Assembly: GCF_047511655.1 (NCBI RefSeq)
Contig: NC_133392.1
Span: 91,195,042 to 91,259,041, forward strand
Source: Castor canadensis
Taxonomy: Eukaryota > Chordata > Mammalia > Rodentia > Castoridae
Direction of reading: 5' to 3'
DNA length: 64,000 nt
Shown here in pieces: positions 22,556-34,986 of this stretch (position 1 is the first letter of the stretch; the number at the start of each line of letters is the position of its first letter). A program made the position numbers and the translations under genes. A model generated the notes under the pieces. The model searched no databases. It was not told where the DNA came from and worked only from the letters and a program-made list of their open reading frames with translations.

Positions 22556-22899
22556 CCGCTGCAGGTGAATGCAAGAAATCAGGACCAGTAGTACTGCCAC
22601 ACCACAACTAGCTGTTTGCTAGTGGAATGTGGACTCATATCAGCAGCCACCATAACTTCCCCTTGACAAATGAAAACTGGTGTGTGGACTTTGGAATGCT
22701 GAATAGCACTTATGACAGCACTGAAACTACCTCATAAGATGCACACACCAGACTCAACACTCTGACCTTCAAATTTGCTTATAGAAAACAGTGAAAGCAG
22801 CAGAATTACCTGTGCCTCACTTCCCCCCCCTCAACTCTCACATTAGTGTATCTTGATTGAGGTATCTTAATTGATGGGACTTAATTTTCATCTATTATT

Positions 22900-23590
22900 T
22901 ATTTGTGAAGTTTTGAGTGATGCATTATCTTTACCTCTGTAACTGCTGCTGTAAGGCCCCCACTAGGATAAGGAAGCAATAGAAGATGGGAGCCATTGAC
23001 GGCGCATCCAATAGAATAGGGTGCCTGGAGACTAGATCCTGTAATACCCTGTGTTTGTTTTCCATGGCTGCAATAATAGATCACTACAAACCTTAGAGAA
23101 TTAGAACAGCACACTTTACTACCTCACACTTTGCCTTGGAGAGGAGTCCATGCATGGCTTAGCTGGGTCACCAGGCTTCATTCATTCTGGGAGTCAACAG
23201 GCTACATTCTCATCAGACACTTATCTGGGGAAAGATTTGCTTCCAAGTCTCCATGCTTGTTGGCAGAAGTTATTTCTGTGACACTCAGGGTGGCTTACTT
23301 CTTTAAGGCCATCAGAAAAGACAGTCACTTACCTTAGAGAGGGCCCCAGGCCTCCTTATCCAGGCTTTCTTCTGATTAGGTCAGGCCACACTCAGGATAA
23401 TGTCCCTTTTGGTCAACTTAAAGTCAACCAATTTGGGATCTGAATTATATCTGCAAAGTACCTTCATGACTGCCATATTTTATTGACTAGAAACAAGACA
23501 CAGGTTCCAGCCACACTTGGGGGAGTATTACAAAAGGTGTGATTCATTGAGGGTCACCTTAGTGTATCTACCACAAAATTTAGAGGTCAA
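22900..23590 (-). repeat. Diverged MaLR-like repeat, unclassified
   Basis: TTTCCATGGCTGCAATAATA, then GACACTCAGGGTGGCTTACT have the look of a reversed LTR or internal MaLR piece. Assignment is weak. 23,590-24,328 holds nothing recognised. Confidence 0.35.
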
Positions 23591-24328
23591 AACAAGAAAG
23601 TTGAGCAAGGGAATCTGAGCAGAATGAAAAAGAAGGAAGATGGAGGCTTGCTGGAGTATCGATCAAGAGAAGGACTTGTTGCAACTATATCATACACTGT
23701 CTAGAAGTTGAACAAAATAAAAACATGAAGATTAAGAAATGATCATTGGTCACCAATGTGACCTTGACAGAAGAGGTTTCCTTGGTGGAATGTAAACTGA
23801 ATTAGTAAAGAAGTGGAGATGACAATTGTTTAAAGGGGTTTTTCTGTAAAGAGAAGCAGGAAAATGAGGTGGTAGTTGGAGAAGATAATGGAGTCAAGGA
23901 GGATTTTTTTAAAAAGAGGTTTATTTGCTGATGGAAATGATTCAACGGCAAGGGGAAAACTTGAACATATGATCTAGGAAAGCAATGGGTAGCTGTGCGA
24001 GTAGGGGCAAAGATGGAATCCAGTGCACAGTGAAGGACATGGTTTTGGGCAGAGGGGTGAGTGGCAGAGTACATAGGGGATAGGTAGAAAGCAGGTAACT
24101 CAATGATGAGAGTCTCTTCTGTTGCTTATATTTTTCTGGGAGAAATGGAAATCATGGTCAGTGAAGTGAGGAATGGATGAAGGATGTTAATGGAGTTTTG
24201 AGGAGGAGGAAGATGGCCTGGGAGAATCAAAGAATAAATGGACTAGGACTAGGCAGAGAATTGGTAGGCAGCAGCGAGGACTGCTGTTTGGGATCACCAT
24301 AATCTTTTCTCTTAATAAATATTTAGAT

Positions 24329-24418
24329 TTTTTTTTCTTTTTGGCAATACTGGGGTTTGAACTCAGGGCCTCACACTTGATAGGCAGCACTCTACCACTT
24401 CAGCCAGACCTCCAGCCC
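24329..24418 (-). repeat. ID-like SINE
   Basis: ATACTGGGGTTTGAACTCAG, then GCACTCTACCACTTCAGCCA. Confidence 0.88.
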
Positions 24419-24989
24419 AACATTTAGATTCTTAAGGCAGAAACAGAGAAATTAGGAGGGGGATTGTTACTAAAGTTGTTATTTCTTTTTTCAGGGTAAT
24501 ATAATGGAAGCAAGAAAGGTAAAAGCATACTTAAAGGAGTCATTATAATGAAGGAGTATGGAATTTAAGTAGGTAAGGGAGAAATGGGGGCCTACGGGAT
24601 GGAGATAAACACTGGTCAAATGAATTAAGTGCCTAGTGCGATAGAAGAATTTTTTGAGCTGGGGAATTGAGGTGGCGTGAGCTGAAAATGTAGGCATAAG
24701 ATGCTTGATACTAAGATAATTGTGGGGGAGCTGTTATTGCAGATGACAGTGCCTGAGGATAGTGGTTAAAGTGGAATGGGAACCAGGTAAAGAGACTGAT
24801 GAATGGAGAGGCCGTAAGATTAGATGAACCATCTCTGTAGGTATTAAAATTACCAGGAATAATGACAAAAGAATGAAGGAGAGAAAGACAATAAACTTGA
24901 TGCTGAAATTTCCAAGAATGTGTGGAAGCAATGAGGAGCAAAAGACAGGACCACATCAAGGATGTCTGCAGTGAAGATGCCATACTTTG

Positions 24990-25590
24990 TATCTTACAAG
25001 TGTCCCCCAAGTGTCCATGTCATGAAGGCTTGCTTCCCAACATGGTGCTATTGGGAAGTTGTATAACCTTTAAGAGGCAGAGCCTAGTGGTAGGTCTTTA
25101 AGTCATTTGGGGAGTGCCCTCAAAGGTGATAGTAGGACTCCAGTCCCATTTTATTTCCCTTTTACTTCCTGGCCAGAAGATAAGTGGCTTTGTTCTAACA
25201 TTTGATTTATTTATTTACTTATGTATTTTTTGGTGGTCCTGGGGTTTGAGCTCAGGGCCTCACACTTGCTAAGCAGGTACTCTTTCACTTAAGCCACTCC
25301 ACCACCCCTTTTTTGTGCATTGGGTATTTTCAAGGTAGAGTCTCACGAACTATTTGCCTGGGCCAGCTCTGAACTGTGATCCTCCTGATCTCTGCCTCTC
25401 AAGAATCTAGGATTACAATTGTGAGCCACCGGCACCTGGCCTGACACTTGCTCTTTAGATGTGCTGCTTCCTCACATGCCCAAAAGTAACCAGGGATGGA
25501 CTGAAGCCTCCAAAACTATGAGGCCAAATAAACCTTTTCTCTCTATAAATTGATAGTCTCTGGTATTTGGTATGGTAACAGAAAGTCAAC
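24990..25590 (+). repeat. MaLR-like LTR interrupted by a SINE
   Basis: The left part is 24,990-25,210 (GTCCATGTCATGAAGGCTTG, TAACCTTTAAGAGGCAGAGC). The right part is 25,441-25,590 (ATGAGGCCAAATAAACCTTT with AATAAA, GGTAACAGAAAGTCAACTAT). The anatomy matches the elements at 30,711 and 32,330. Confidence 0.65.
25225..25440 (-). repeat. B1-ID dimeric SINE
   Basis: GGTCCTGGGGTTTGAGCTCA through CTAGGATTACAATTGTGAGC. It is inserted in the MaLR-like LTR. Confidence 0.9.
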
Positions 25591-26097
25591 TATACAGAGG
25601 TAAAGACTGATGGCATGAGCTGCAAAGCAATGATGGGGGAAACAATGGTTTAGAAGGGACAGGGAGGAGCAAGAATGCCATTTACATCACCTGCTGACTC
25701 ACTGATGTGATACGTGAGCAAAACCTGGCCACTACTCAGAAGGGCTGCGGGGAATTCAGTGACCTCAGCAAAAAGCCTGGTTTCTCTTATTGCTAAAAGT
25801 TGAGGGACTGTTCAGACTTAGTGGTTGGAGGGGATTTTTCTGATGACAAAGGGAGGTAAGAATGTGAGTGGTGAAATTTGACCTGGGATGCTTGGACATC
25901 TTGAGGTCACTAGAATATTGAAGACAAGACAGGGTGATGTGGTAACTGCTTAAAGGGAGGGGATAATTCTGATTATTCTTGGAACTTGAGTCAGGCAATC
26001 CTGAGGGAAGGAGAGAACAGGGATTAAATTCCTTGGAATCCAGTTGAATCAATAATGCTTCCATACTTCTTCCTTAATGATGTGAGTTGCCCCCTTC

Positions 26098-26290
26098 AGT
26101 CCATGTTGGTTCTGACTTGATTTAGGTCATTAGTTCTTCCCTGAGTGACTGCCACTGCCTCCCAACTGGTCTCTCTCACCCATTTCCCCTCTTCCCAATC
26201 CCTCCTCCACATTTCTGCCAGGGAATTCTTCGTAAATTGTTAATCAGGCTCCTTCTTGCCTTTCCAGTTCTCCAAGGGAAGATTTAATGT
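26098..26290 (+). repeat. L2-like fragment
   Basis: CCTCCCAACTGGTCTCTCTC, then TCAGGCTCCTTCTTGCCTTT is characteristic of L2. 25,600-26,095 shows nothing recognised. Confidence 0.6.
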
Positions 26291-26460
26291 ACAATGTGGG
26301 GCCAAATATGGTTAACAATACTGTATTGTATTCAGGATTTTTGATAAATGTACAGATTATCGCTGGTCTTGCCACAGACAGAAAAAAAAAGAGTGACCTG
26401 AGATGATGAACACACTCATTTGTTTCACTATGATAATCATTTTACTATGCACCTATCTCT

Positions 26461-26787
26461 TTTTTTGCGGTAGTGGGGTTTGAATCAGGGCCTTATGCTT
26501 GCTAGGCAAGCACTCTCTCTACCTCTTGGGCCACACCCCTAGTCCTTTTTGTTTTAGTTGTTTTTCAAATAAAGGTCTCTTGCTTTTGTGCCAGTCAGCC
26601 TTGGACCATGATCCTCTTACCATCTCCTCCCTGGGTAACTGTTATTATAGTTGTGAGCCACCATGTCCACCTTGGGTTTTTTTAGGTAGGATCTCACTTT
26701 CTTTGCCCAGATGGCCCTCTAACCACAGTCTTCCTATCTCTACCTCTTGAGTAGCTGAAATTATAGGCCTATACCATCTCTCCTGGA
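26461..26787 (-). repeat. ID half plus two B1 units
   Basis: GTAGTGGGGTTTGAATCAGG (ID), a first B1 to about 26,675 (CTTGGACCATGATCCTCTTA, TTATAGTTGTGAGCCACC), then a second B1 to 26,787 (GTAGGATCTCACTTTCTTTG). This is a trimeric arrangement. Confidence 0.85.
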
Positions 26788-26788
26788 C

Positions 26789-26790
<2 letters not shown>

Positions 26791-26852
<62 letters not shown>
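26791..26852. repeat. (TA)n microsatellite
   Basis: About 27 TA units, then (CA)n, abutting the end of the B1. Confidence 0.97.
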
Positions 26853-26853
<1 letters not shown>

Positions 26854-28037
26854 TGTATCTTGTAACAAACATCATACTGTTTACCTTAAATTATACAATA
26901 AAATTTATTTTTAAAAAAGTTTAAAATTTTTGTATTTACCAAGCTAGTCACACAAACAGGCTTAAAGAAAAAAAAGCAATTTTATAGAGTAAGTTAAACC
27001 ACAAAGTTTAGAATTCAAATTATAGTAAGAAATCTCTATCCAAGTTCTTAAATAACAGCTTTTCCTATTCCAACTAACAAATTCACAAGGAAACAGCTCT
27101 TATGCTTAGTATACCTGACTAAAGCATGACTAGGAAGAGCCAGAGACAAATGTGTCTGAGTAAAGACAATCTTGGTTCTCATTGGTCAGATTTGTTGGGT
27201 GCCCAGCAGCAACCAATGGCATCTTGTTTCACCCAGGAGCTGTGCTTTCTATGTAAAATGTTTGTGTGGATGATGATTTGGACCAGATTTTAAGCAGCCT
27301 GTGGAGATCTTCTGTGATGTGCAAACACTTTTGCCAACTCACCCTCCTGAAAAAATTTGAAAACCCTTGAGTACCTCCCAGATTTTTTTGTTGTCACCTA
27401 TAATTTTTTATCACAAGTTTGCAAAGAGTGTGATTTCCAGCATTCAAAATGTATCCCAAAGAATCTAAATCCCAGTGATTTGTTACTCAACATAATTCAT
27501 TTTAAATATACATAAACCTGCTTTTTTTAACAGTCAGAAAATTCACACTGTTCCCTTTTCTTCTTGAACTCAGATTTTTCACTTCATATACCCCATAAAA
27601 TGTTATCATATTGCATATTGCTATGGTGGAAAATGTCTATTAATCATTACATCATTCTTCACAATAGACACTGTAACTGCATATTTTTTGTAATTTTACT
27701 GTAAGGTTCTAGGTAGTAAAATGACTGTGTGTGGAAATTATCACAGTAATAATAGTAGTATACAATATTGTACACACATATACTAATTGTTGTGTATACA
27801 ATGATCAAATAGTAGCTACATTACAAATTGACATGTATTTTTAAACATGAAAATAAAAATTTATTGAAAGTGCATCTGGCAATTATAAGGAAGGGACTTT
27901 TCCTTTACCAGTATATTGGTGGATGAATATTATCTGTAGACAAAGTTCCACCCAATATATTCATGAGCTTGACACAGTTGTTATAATGCTTGAGGTACTG
28001 TGTCCACAGAAATCTGTAGCTGTCAAGAAGGAATTTG
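26853..28037. other. Intergenic, no recognised feature
   Basis: AT-rich unique-looking sequence; no gene seen. Confidence 0.55.
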
Positions 28038-28039
28038 TT

Positions 28040-28231
28040 GCCGGGTGTCAGTGGCTCATGCCTGTAATCCTACCTACTCAGGTGGAAGAGATCAAGAGGA
28101 TTGCGGTTCAAAGACAGCCTGGGCAAATAGTTTCCAAGCCCTTATCTCAAAAAAACCTAACACAAAAAGGGCTGGTGGAGTGGCTCAAGGTGAAGGCCGA
28201 GTTCAAACCCCAGTACTGAAAAAAAAAAAAG
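28040..28231 (+). repeat. B1-ID dimeric SINE, ID half shortened
   Basis: CAGTGGCTCATGCCTGTAAT, then GGGCTGGTGGAGTGGCTCAA. The ID half lacks the GTAGAGC..CTAGCAAG part and ends GAGTTCAAACCCCAGTACTG plus poly-A. Confidence 0.9.
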
Positions 28232-28313
28232 AAAGGAATTTGTTGTAGCAGTGTTACTCAATTCCTCCTTTCAATTATATGCCAGATGTCATACAATGAT
28301 CTGATGTAAATAA

Positions 28314-28400
28314 TTTTTTTTTGTCAGTACTGGGGTTTGAACTCAGGGCTTTGCGCTTGCTGGGCAGGTGCTCTCCCACTTGAGCTGCTCCTCCAGCTCC
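28314..28400 (-). repeat. ID-like SINE
   Basis: GTACTGGGGTTTGAACTCAG, then GGTGCTCTCCCACTTGAGCT. Confidence 0.88.
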
Positions 28401-28799
28401 CTTCTCAGTGCCAGCACAGGCTTTTAATTTCCCATTTTTGTGCTCCTGGGGACAATGCTGCAGTAAGATGTGGATCTATGAGAAGAATAGCTTTCTACCG
28501 AGTGAGAAAATGGCGATTGTGACAAGGGGTGGAAGAGAGACCACAAGCACATTCTTGCGTGCACTAGTTTTAGGAAAATACATAGAAAAGAAAGTCAAAG
28601 ATGAGGAACTTATTCCCTTAAAACTGTCCGTGATTGGTACCACATGGGAAGTTTTCATGTACTTTGGGGCTTGGGTGGGAGGGCTGGGGAAGTCTTAACC
28701 CAGTTTGAAGATTTTCATTAATTAATCAGCAGTCTTTAGCAACAGAGATTAAGGCAGTCCTAAGTAGATTGGTGGTGATGGTATGGTAAAGGGAAAGTC

Positions 28800-28995
28800 C
28801 TGCAAGCCCTCGCTCTGAAATTGACCAACTGGGAAAATTATTTAAACTCTCCATGTTAAATTTGCCATCTGAACATACAGAAAACAGTGATACCTACCTA
28901 CAGGGTTATCATAAGGATTAATGAGTTACTGGGTAAAGCAATTAGAACAATGCTTGGCAGACAGTAATCACTCAACAAACCATTAACATTAATAC
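28800..28995 (+). repeat. MIR
   Basis: CATCTGAACATACAGAAAAC..., AGGGTTATCATAAGGATTAA, then AGAACAATGCTTGGCAGACA match the MIR core and tail. 28,405-28,795 and 29,000-29,745 show no recognised feature. Confidence 0.75.
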
Positions 28996-29754
28996 TAGGA
29001 AACCATTATATATGACATAAAAATTAGGGTAACAGCCGAAATAAGTTAAAGTTTGATATAAGCCTTACTGTTACCTAAGCTGACTGGTTTTGTAGGTCAG
29101 CTACACAAAGAGTACACATTTCTACAGCAAGTGTGTGGCAGAACCATGACTCTAGCTCAGAGTTTTCACTTTTAAGGACCACACTATAATACCGTCTCTT
29201 GAAAAACAAATAAAATAAAAATAAATGAAAGAGGAAATGTGCCAGTTCTAAGGGTAGTGTGTTAGATAAGGTAGTGCAAAATTTATAATGTGCTTATTTC
29301 CAGAGTGGCAAGAAATGTTCTTTCCTCACCTTTTATAGCCACAGAAAATTCCATGATTTTCACTTAGGACACTTCCTCCCAACTCTTACTCCACCCCACA
29401 TACTTACTACTAAATATATCATCCAACTTTTAGCACTTACAGGCTTGGGGCTTTCGCCTTGCTGTGGTTACTAGGGCTTCAGGCAGATAGTGTGAAACAG
29501 TCTTATCTTTGTTAAATGAAAATGAGAGGGCATCTTCCTAACTGTCCCCACCTCCACACCTTACAAGTTGAAAAACACAACAAAGAACTTGAAAACCCTC
29601 ATGAGAACAGCATCAACTTCAGGAACAGCTGCTAAGATAAAATAAATCCAAGAGAGCCCAGCAATTGGAACGCAATTGCTTTTCTTCTTAAAGTGACAGG
29701 CAGACTCGTTTATATTATGACTAAAGCAGTTATTTTAGAACAATACTGTATATT

Positions 29755-29880
29755 ATTTTTTATACCATTTTTATTATTGTTGTCATACTGGGGGTACACT
29801 GTGACATTTACAAAGTTCTTATATCATGGTTGAATTTATCCCCCTCACCATTCTCCTTTATCCCCTCCTGTTCCTCAATA
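29755..29880 (-). repeat. L1 3' end fragment, lineage-type
   Basis: TTATTGTTGTCATACTGGGG, then GTGACATTTACAAAGTTCTT and TTTATCCCCTCCTG. The same sequence recurs at 61,985-62,112, so it is a repeat, probably a minus-strand L1 3' tail. Confidence 0.55.
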
Positions 29881-30708
29881 CTATATTGTAATTGATACCA
29901 GTTTTCCAAGTCTGAAATTTTATGTGGGTGTTTTATTCTGTATATAGAGGATTGTATTCCACTCTACTTCAATCTTAGTAATTATCTGATAACATCACTA
30001 ACAGAGGTTTAAAAGACTGGAAATAAAATCTATCAGGAAGCATGCCCCCAGATTTCTTCTTCATTGGGAATGTAGAAAAAGAAATTTTGCCCAGTGAAAT
30101 ATAATTGATAAAATCAAATGGAGATTTGCAAGCAAGATAAAATTGAATTGCCAATTACAGAATAAAAAGATACAAACTGTTTGGCTGGTTACAACAACTT
30201 AGCCTTCTGTAGTGTGATTCATGCTACCCACCCCACCAAAAAAAAACCTCTTCATTAAAATCATCTCACAAAATGTGACTTTCAGCTGATGGATGATAAA
30301 ACTTGCTTAAGGAAATCCAGCATATTAAAATAGGATCTTATAGGATGGATAAATTATAAGGAGATTATTTGCTCTAAAAAGGTGTCATTCATCATATGAA
30401 AAGATTTATCATAGTCTTCTTTTAAATATTCGACTTCACTAGTATGTTTAGAATATGATTTGATTTATGAATCAAGCATTATCTACATATTATTTTTCCT
30501 GGAAAATATCTATTACATAACATATGAGCAAGAAGACAAACACCTGTGGCCTAAAATTTTCAGAAGAGAAATAAATCATTTTGTGAAACGTATTCATCAG
30601 TGTGCTTTAATTTTTCTGGCCTACTTAAGTAGCAAAGAAAGAAAATATGATTCAGAAAAAACTTTTATATTTTAGATATGTATTTCTAATACAAGGCAGT
30701 AACAGTCC
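29881..30708. other. Intergenic, no recognised feature
   Basis: AT-rich; the open frame at 30,460-30,675 has no known domain. Confidence 0.55.
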
Positions 30709-30710
30709 TT

Positions 30711-31080
30711 TTACAGTTTGGATCTTAACTGTCCCTCAAAGGCTCATGTGCTGAAGGCTTCATCTCCAACTGTTGGGAGGTACTGTAACTTTTAAGAGGT
30801 AGGCCCTAGTCAGAGGAAGTTAGGCTACTGGGGGTGTGTCCTTGAAGGGGGTATTATGACCCTGGTCTTTTTGTCTGTCTGTCTCTCTCTCTGTTTATTG
30901 GCCACCATGAGGTGAATGGCTTGCTCTATCACACTCTCCACCATGATGTGCTGCCTTGCCACAGGCCCCAAAACAACTGACCACGGCCTCAAATCTCTGA
31001 AACCATGCACCAAAATAAATCTCTCCTTTGTCTCAGTTATTTTATCACACCAGCAGAAAGCTAATATAAGTGTCATGTTT
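30711..31080 (+). repeat. MaLR-type solo LTR
   Basis: TTACAGTTTGGATCTTAACT, GGCTCATGTGCTGAAGGCTT, GCCACAGGCCCCAAAACAAC, CACCAAAATAAATCTCTCCT (AATAAA) and CAGCAGAAAGCTAATATAAG follow the standard order of a MaLR-like LTR. Confidence 0.72.
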
Positions 31081-31224
31081 TTCCTCACTTAATTATCCCA
31101 TTCAGCATGTTATAAGTAAGTCCTCATTGGCTGTTTTTGCTTACATGATGGCTTTCACTTGTGATACCTGATCATAGTTACACCAATAAAATGAAGTATC
31201 TATCACTTCCCAAGTCTTTTTTTT

Positions 31225-31500
31225 TCTCACTGAACTACCAAATAAGGTGCTTTTGCTTGCAAGTGACAGCAACTTAACTAATAGTAGCATAGAACACAAA
31301 GCTTTTATTGCTGACTAAACAAAATGCCCAGAGAAAGGTGGCCCTAGTTTGGTTTGGCAGCTCAGTGACCTACGTGGTCAAACTAAGATTTCAGCCCAGA
31401 CAGTCTGACTCAAGTGCCTACGGAAGGCTCTTCTTCCCTACAATACTTACACTGTCATTATTCTACCTTCCTAGGAGACTTCTGAATTCCTGTTGTAGAC
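31225..31500 (+). repeat. Ancient unclassified repeat
   Basis: TTGCTTGCAAGTGACAGCAAC...TTTATTGCTGACTAAAC resembles the 34,360-34,620 segment (GGCCACAAGTAACAGAATAC...TAAGCAACAGGCC). It is probably the same ancient element in the same orientation. Confidence 0.4.
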
Positions 31501-31505
31501 AGAGA

Positions 31506-31597
31506 CCTTTTCTTTTTGTGGCAGAACTAGGCTTTGAACACAAGGTCTTGTTCTTGCTAGGCAAGTACTCTTACCACTTGAGCCACACCCCCAGTCC
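31506..31597 (-). repeat. ID-like SINE
   Basis: AACTAGGCTTTGAACACAAG, then GTACTCTTACCACTTGAGCC. 31,600-32,325 holds nothing recognised. Confidence 0.85.
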
Positions 31598-32329
31598 TAA
31601 GATATTTTCTTATTTTATATTTCTCAATATTGGCACCTAATAATCACTCAAAAAATCCCTGAGAAGGCACAAGGCCAGAACAGAGAAGGATAAAGCAGGA
31701 CCGCTAAGCAGAGGTGACTCAGTCCATATTCCCATCTATTACAGCACACAGGCCCTAACAAGAAAGGCCTCTAGGAGACCCAGAAATTGCTGCTGCTGCT
31801 GATGAACCCAGACGGTATGCGTTGTGGCAGAAAGCCTTTATGGGTTGGCCCATTACCCAGCTCTGACTATGCATGCCAGTAGAAGAAGTGTGGCCTGAAT
31901 GCTTGCTGGGGTATTTGAAACACTTGCTTCTGAGAAAGACATCTCACTAGAATTAGGGGAGGTCAGAAGCTATTTCAGCAGAATTAAAATATTTTTAAAT
32001 CATCATATCTACCTATAAAAATTGATATATAGCAGAAGTTAGTAAGGTGTAAAGCAAATGTGCCTTCCCTCCATCTGCCTCCCTCATTCCTAATCACACT
32101 GTGAACAGTTGGGTTAGAATCCTTCAGGACAGGCATAAGGAGCTGGGGCCACAGAAGTGAATACCACCAACATGACTCCTGAGACTTCAGGGATTTAGGC
32201 TTTAATGGGAGGAAACAGATCACAGCAAAGAAACAATCAAAACCAAGCCTGAGAATTATGCAGGTGGGATCTGAATGATAAAACACAATCAGCCTTGAAC
32301 CTTTGTGGGAAAAGCCTTCCAGCAAGACT

Positions 32330-32655
32330 GTTACAGTTTGGATGTGAAATGTCTCCCCAAATAGCCCATGAGCTACTGGGTAGCAATGGACTTTTAGGAG
32401 CCGGGGCTAGTGGAAGGAAGTTAGGTCACTGGGGTTATAACCTTTGAAGGGGACACCAGGACTCCAGCCTCTTTACTCCCCAGCCACCACGGGGAGCTCT
32501 GATCTACCATGTGCTTTCTACAAGGGAGCCTTGCCACAGGCCCAAAAGCAATAGACCAACTATGAGCTGAGACCTCTGAAAATGTGAGCTAAATAAACCA
32601 TCCTTCCTTTTAAGTTGATTGTCTCATGTTGTCAAAGTGACAGGAAACAGTCACT
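32330..32655 (+). repeat. MaLR-type solo LTR
   Basis: GTTACAGTTTGGATGTGAAA, GGAAGTTAGGTCACTGGGGT, GCCACAGGCCCAAAAGCAAT, GAGCTAAATAAACCATCC (AATAAA). Confidence 0.72.
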
Positions 32656-32782
32656 TTGGGCAAAAGACCAGGGGACCAAAAGGGGCCTTTGTGGCTGGTA
32701 CTGTTTGTGCTGAATAAGAGATCCCAGAAGGGAATGGGGCTCAGCTCATGCCAGGCAGGCATGAATAGAAAGCTCAATTTCT

Positions 32783-32998
32783 TTCTTTTTTTGGTGTACT
32801 GGGGCTTGAACTCAGGGCCTCACACTTGCTAGGTAGGGGCTTTACCATTTTAGTAACTCTACCAGCCCTTTTTTGTGTTGGGTGTTTTCGAGATAGGATC
32901 TCTCAAACTATTTGTCTGGGGTGATCTAATACTGAGATCCTTCTGATCTCTGCCTTCTGAGTAGCTAGGATTACAGGAGTGAGCCACCATTGCCTGAC
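32783..32998 (-). repeat. B1-ID dimeric SINE
   Basis: GTGTACTGGGGCTTGAACTC through GTAGCTAGGATTACAGGAGT. 33,005-33,530 shows no recognised feature. Confidence 0.9.
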
Positions 32999-33574
32999 AG
33001 GAAATTCAATTTCATACTAAACACAAAAAAAAAAAGTCAATGGGAGGTTCTTAGCTGGGGGAGGGAGAACTGATTTTCATTTGTTAAAGATGATTCTGCT
33101 ATAGTGGAAACAAAAAAATGGAAGCCTGAGTATAGTTCAGAAGATATATCAATACATTTTCAAACAGAAATGATGACATACAGTATTTATTCTATGACTA
33201 GTTACTGGTGTGCATTTTTAGAACTCCTCCTTGGAATTATGTTCTATTTCCTGTCTCTCTTAGACAATCAAACACATTTTGTTTTTGAACTTTTCTTATC
33301 CACCAAAATTCAATAACATAGTGGGAACACAGGTTTGGTATTTTAACATTTAGCACCAGGTTATCAGACTGGACCAAGTGAGTTTTGGATAGTTCTGTAA
33401 GAATTATTTGCCCCAAATTCAGAGCCCACAGATGTGTCCCTTTTTGAGCACTGTTACTGGAATATGCATGCGGCCTACTAAGCTGCTTATCTTGAAACAA
33501 ACATTCATCTGAAGTTATAAATGTATTCAGTCACCAAATGATTACTGAACACTAACCACAAAGTTTCAGCCACT

Positions 33575-34110
33575 GGGAGACATTAATAAACAAAGCAGAC
33601 AAAAGCCTCTTTTCCTACTGAGCTTCTGTTCTAGTGGAAGGAGACAGACCAAAAAAAGAAGCAATCAGAAAATTATAAATTATGGTTGAAGATTAGATAA
33701 GAGCAAGGTAAGTGACACATGGAGAGCTGAAAGGGTGTTCCAGTTTTAAATAACTGTTGTCTGGTTGGGCCTTACAAAGAGGGTGACATTTGAGCAGACT
33801 TGAAAGGGGAGAGGTAAATAATAGAGATGCTAAGGAAAAACATTTAAACAGAAGGGATAGGTAGTGCAAAGATCCTGAGGCAGAAATGTGCAAGGCTGAG
33901 GAACAAGACGACATCTAGTGATTAGTTGATAGAGTTGGAGGACATGAAGTTAAAGAGGTAGGGAGGTAGACTACAGGTCATAAGAACCTTGCAGCTATCG
34001 TAATTACTTTAGCTTTAACACTGAGTGAGGAGAGCCAAAGCAGAGAAGTGAACGACCTGACTTACGTTTTATAAGAATTTCTCTGACTGCTCTGATGTAA
34101 ATAGACCCTA
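33575..34110 (+). repeat. Ancient mammalian-wide repeat, unclassified
   Basis: GAGCTTCTGTTCTAGTGGAA, GGGTGACATTTGAGCAGACT, GTGCAAAGATCCTGAGGCAG and GACCTGACTTACGTTTTATA occur in an order I know from a common ancient repeat, but I cannot name its family with certainty. Confidence 0.5.
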
Positions 34111-34359
34111 GGAGAGGAAGTGTGAAAGTTTTGCCAAGTTTGCTATGTTTTAGAAAAAAAAAAATAGCATTTCATAGTTACATCCCTTCAATTTTGCCAA
34201 AGAAAGTAGAGCAAAATAAAGCTTTTAAAAATAATTCCAGAACTTATCTTTCCTCATTACCTTTCCTTATCAAAGCAAATTTCTTTCTCTCAAGTACAGT
34301 TTCTTTTAGCCCTGGGTTAGAGGGTCCCTACAGTACTTTCAGGACATGGCCAAATTATT

Positions 34360-34620
34360 TGTCTTGTCCTGTGTATCAGTCAGGATCTTCTTGGCCACAA
34401 GTAACAGAATACCTGACCCTAAAAGGCTTAAGCAACAGGCCATTTAGCGTTTCCTGTGAGCAGCACTCTGGAGATAGCAGTCGGAGGAGGTTAACTTAGC
34501 CTCTCAGTGACTTCTGGGCTCTTGGGTTTCTTTTCTGTATTTTCCTTGGCTTACAGGCTGTGCCAAAACAAACCCAAACATGTCTTGTTCACTGGAAGAC
34601 GGCAGAGATAAGAAGGAATC
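34360..34620 (+). repeat. Ancient unclassified repeat
   Basis: Likely the same family as 31,225-31,500: CCACAAGTAACAGAATACCT, then GGCTTAAGCAACAGGCC. Confidence 0.4.
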
Positions 34621-34986
34621 CTTCCTTATGGATAGGAAGGGTAAAACCCTTCCCTTGAAAGTACTCCTCTCCCATTATGCACTGACCAGAATTAGGTCAC
34701 ATGCTCAGCCCCTCCCTGACAGAGGGACAGAGCATTTCTCAAAGGTATAATCTGTGGGACCTTTGGGTGGGGGAGGCGCCCAAGACCCTTTCAAAGGGAA
34801 TATGCCAGGTCAAAACTATTTTCACTATAAAACTGTTATTTGCCTTGCTCACTCTCATTCTCTCATGAGTGCATAATAGTTTTTCAGAGGTTACCAGAAA
34901 TTGCACCACAGACTGAATGCAGAACCAAGTATGAAAATCTGAATGCCTTCTATTAAGCCAGACTTTTAAATTAATGCAATTCTTTT

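Noticed and set aside
28040-28231. tRNA gene with box A/box B-like sequences
   Set aside because: The tRNA-like part is the ID half of a SINE. It lacks a full cloverleaf, as do the many other copies.
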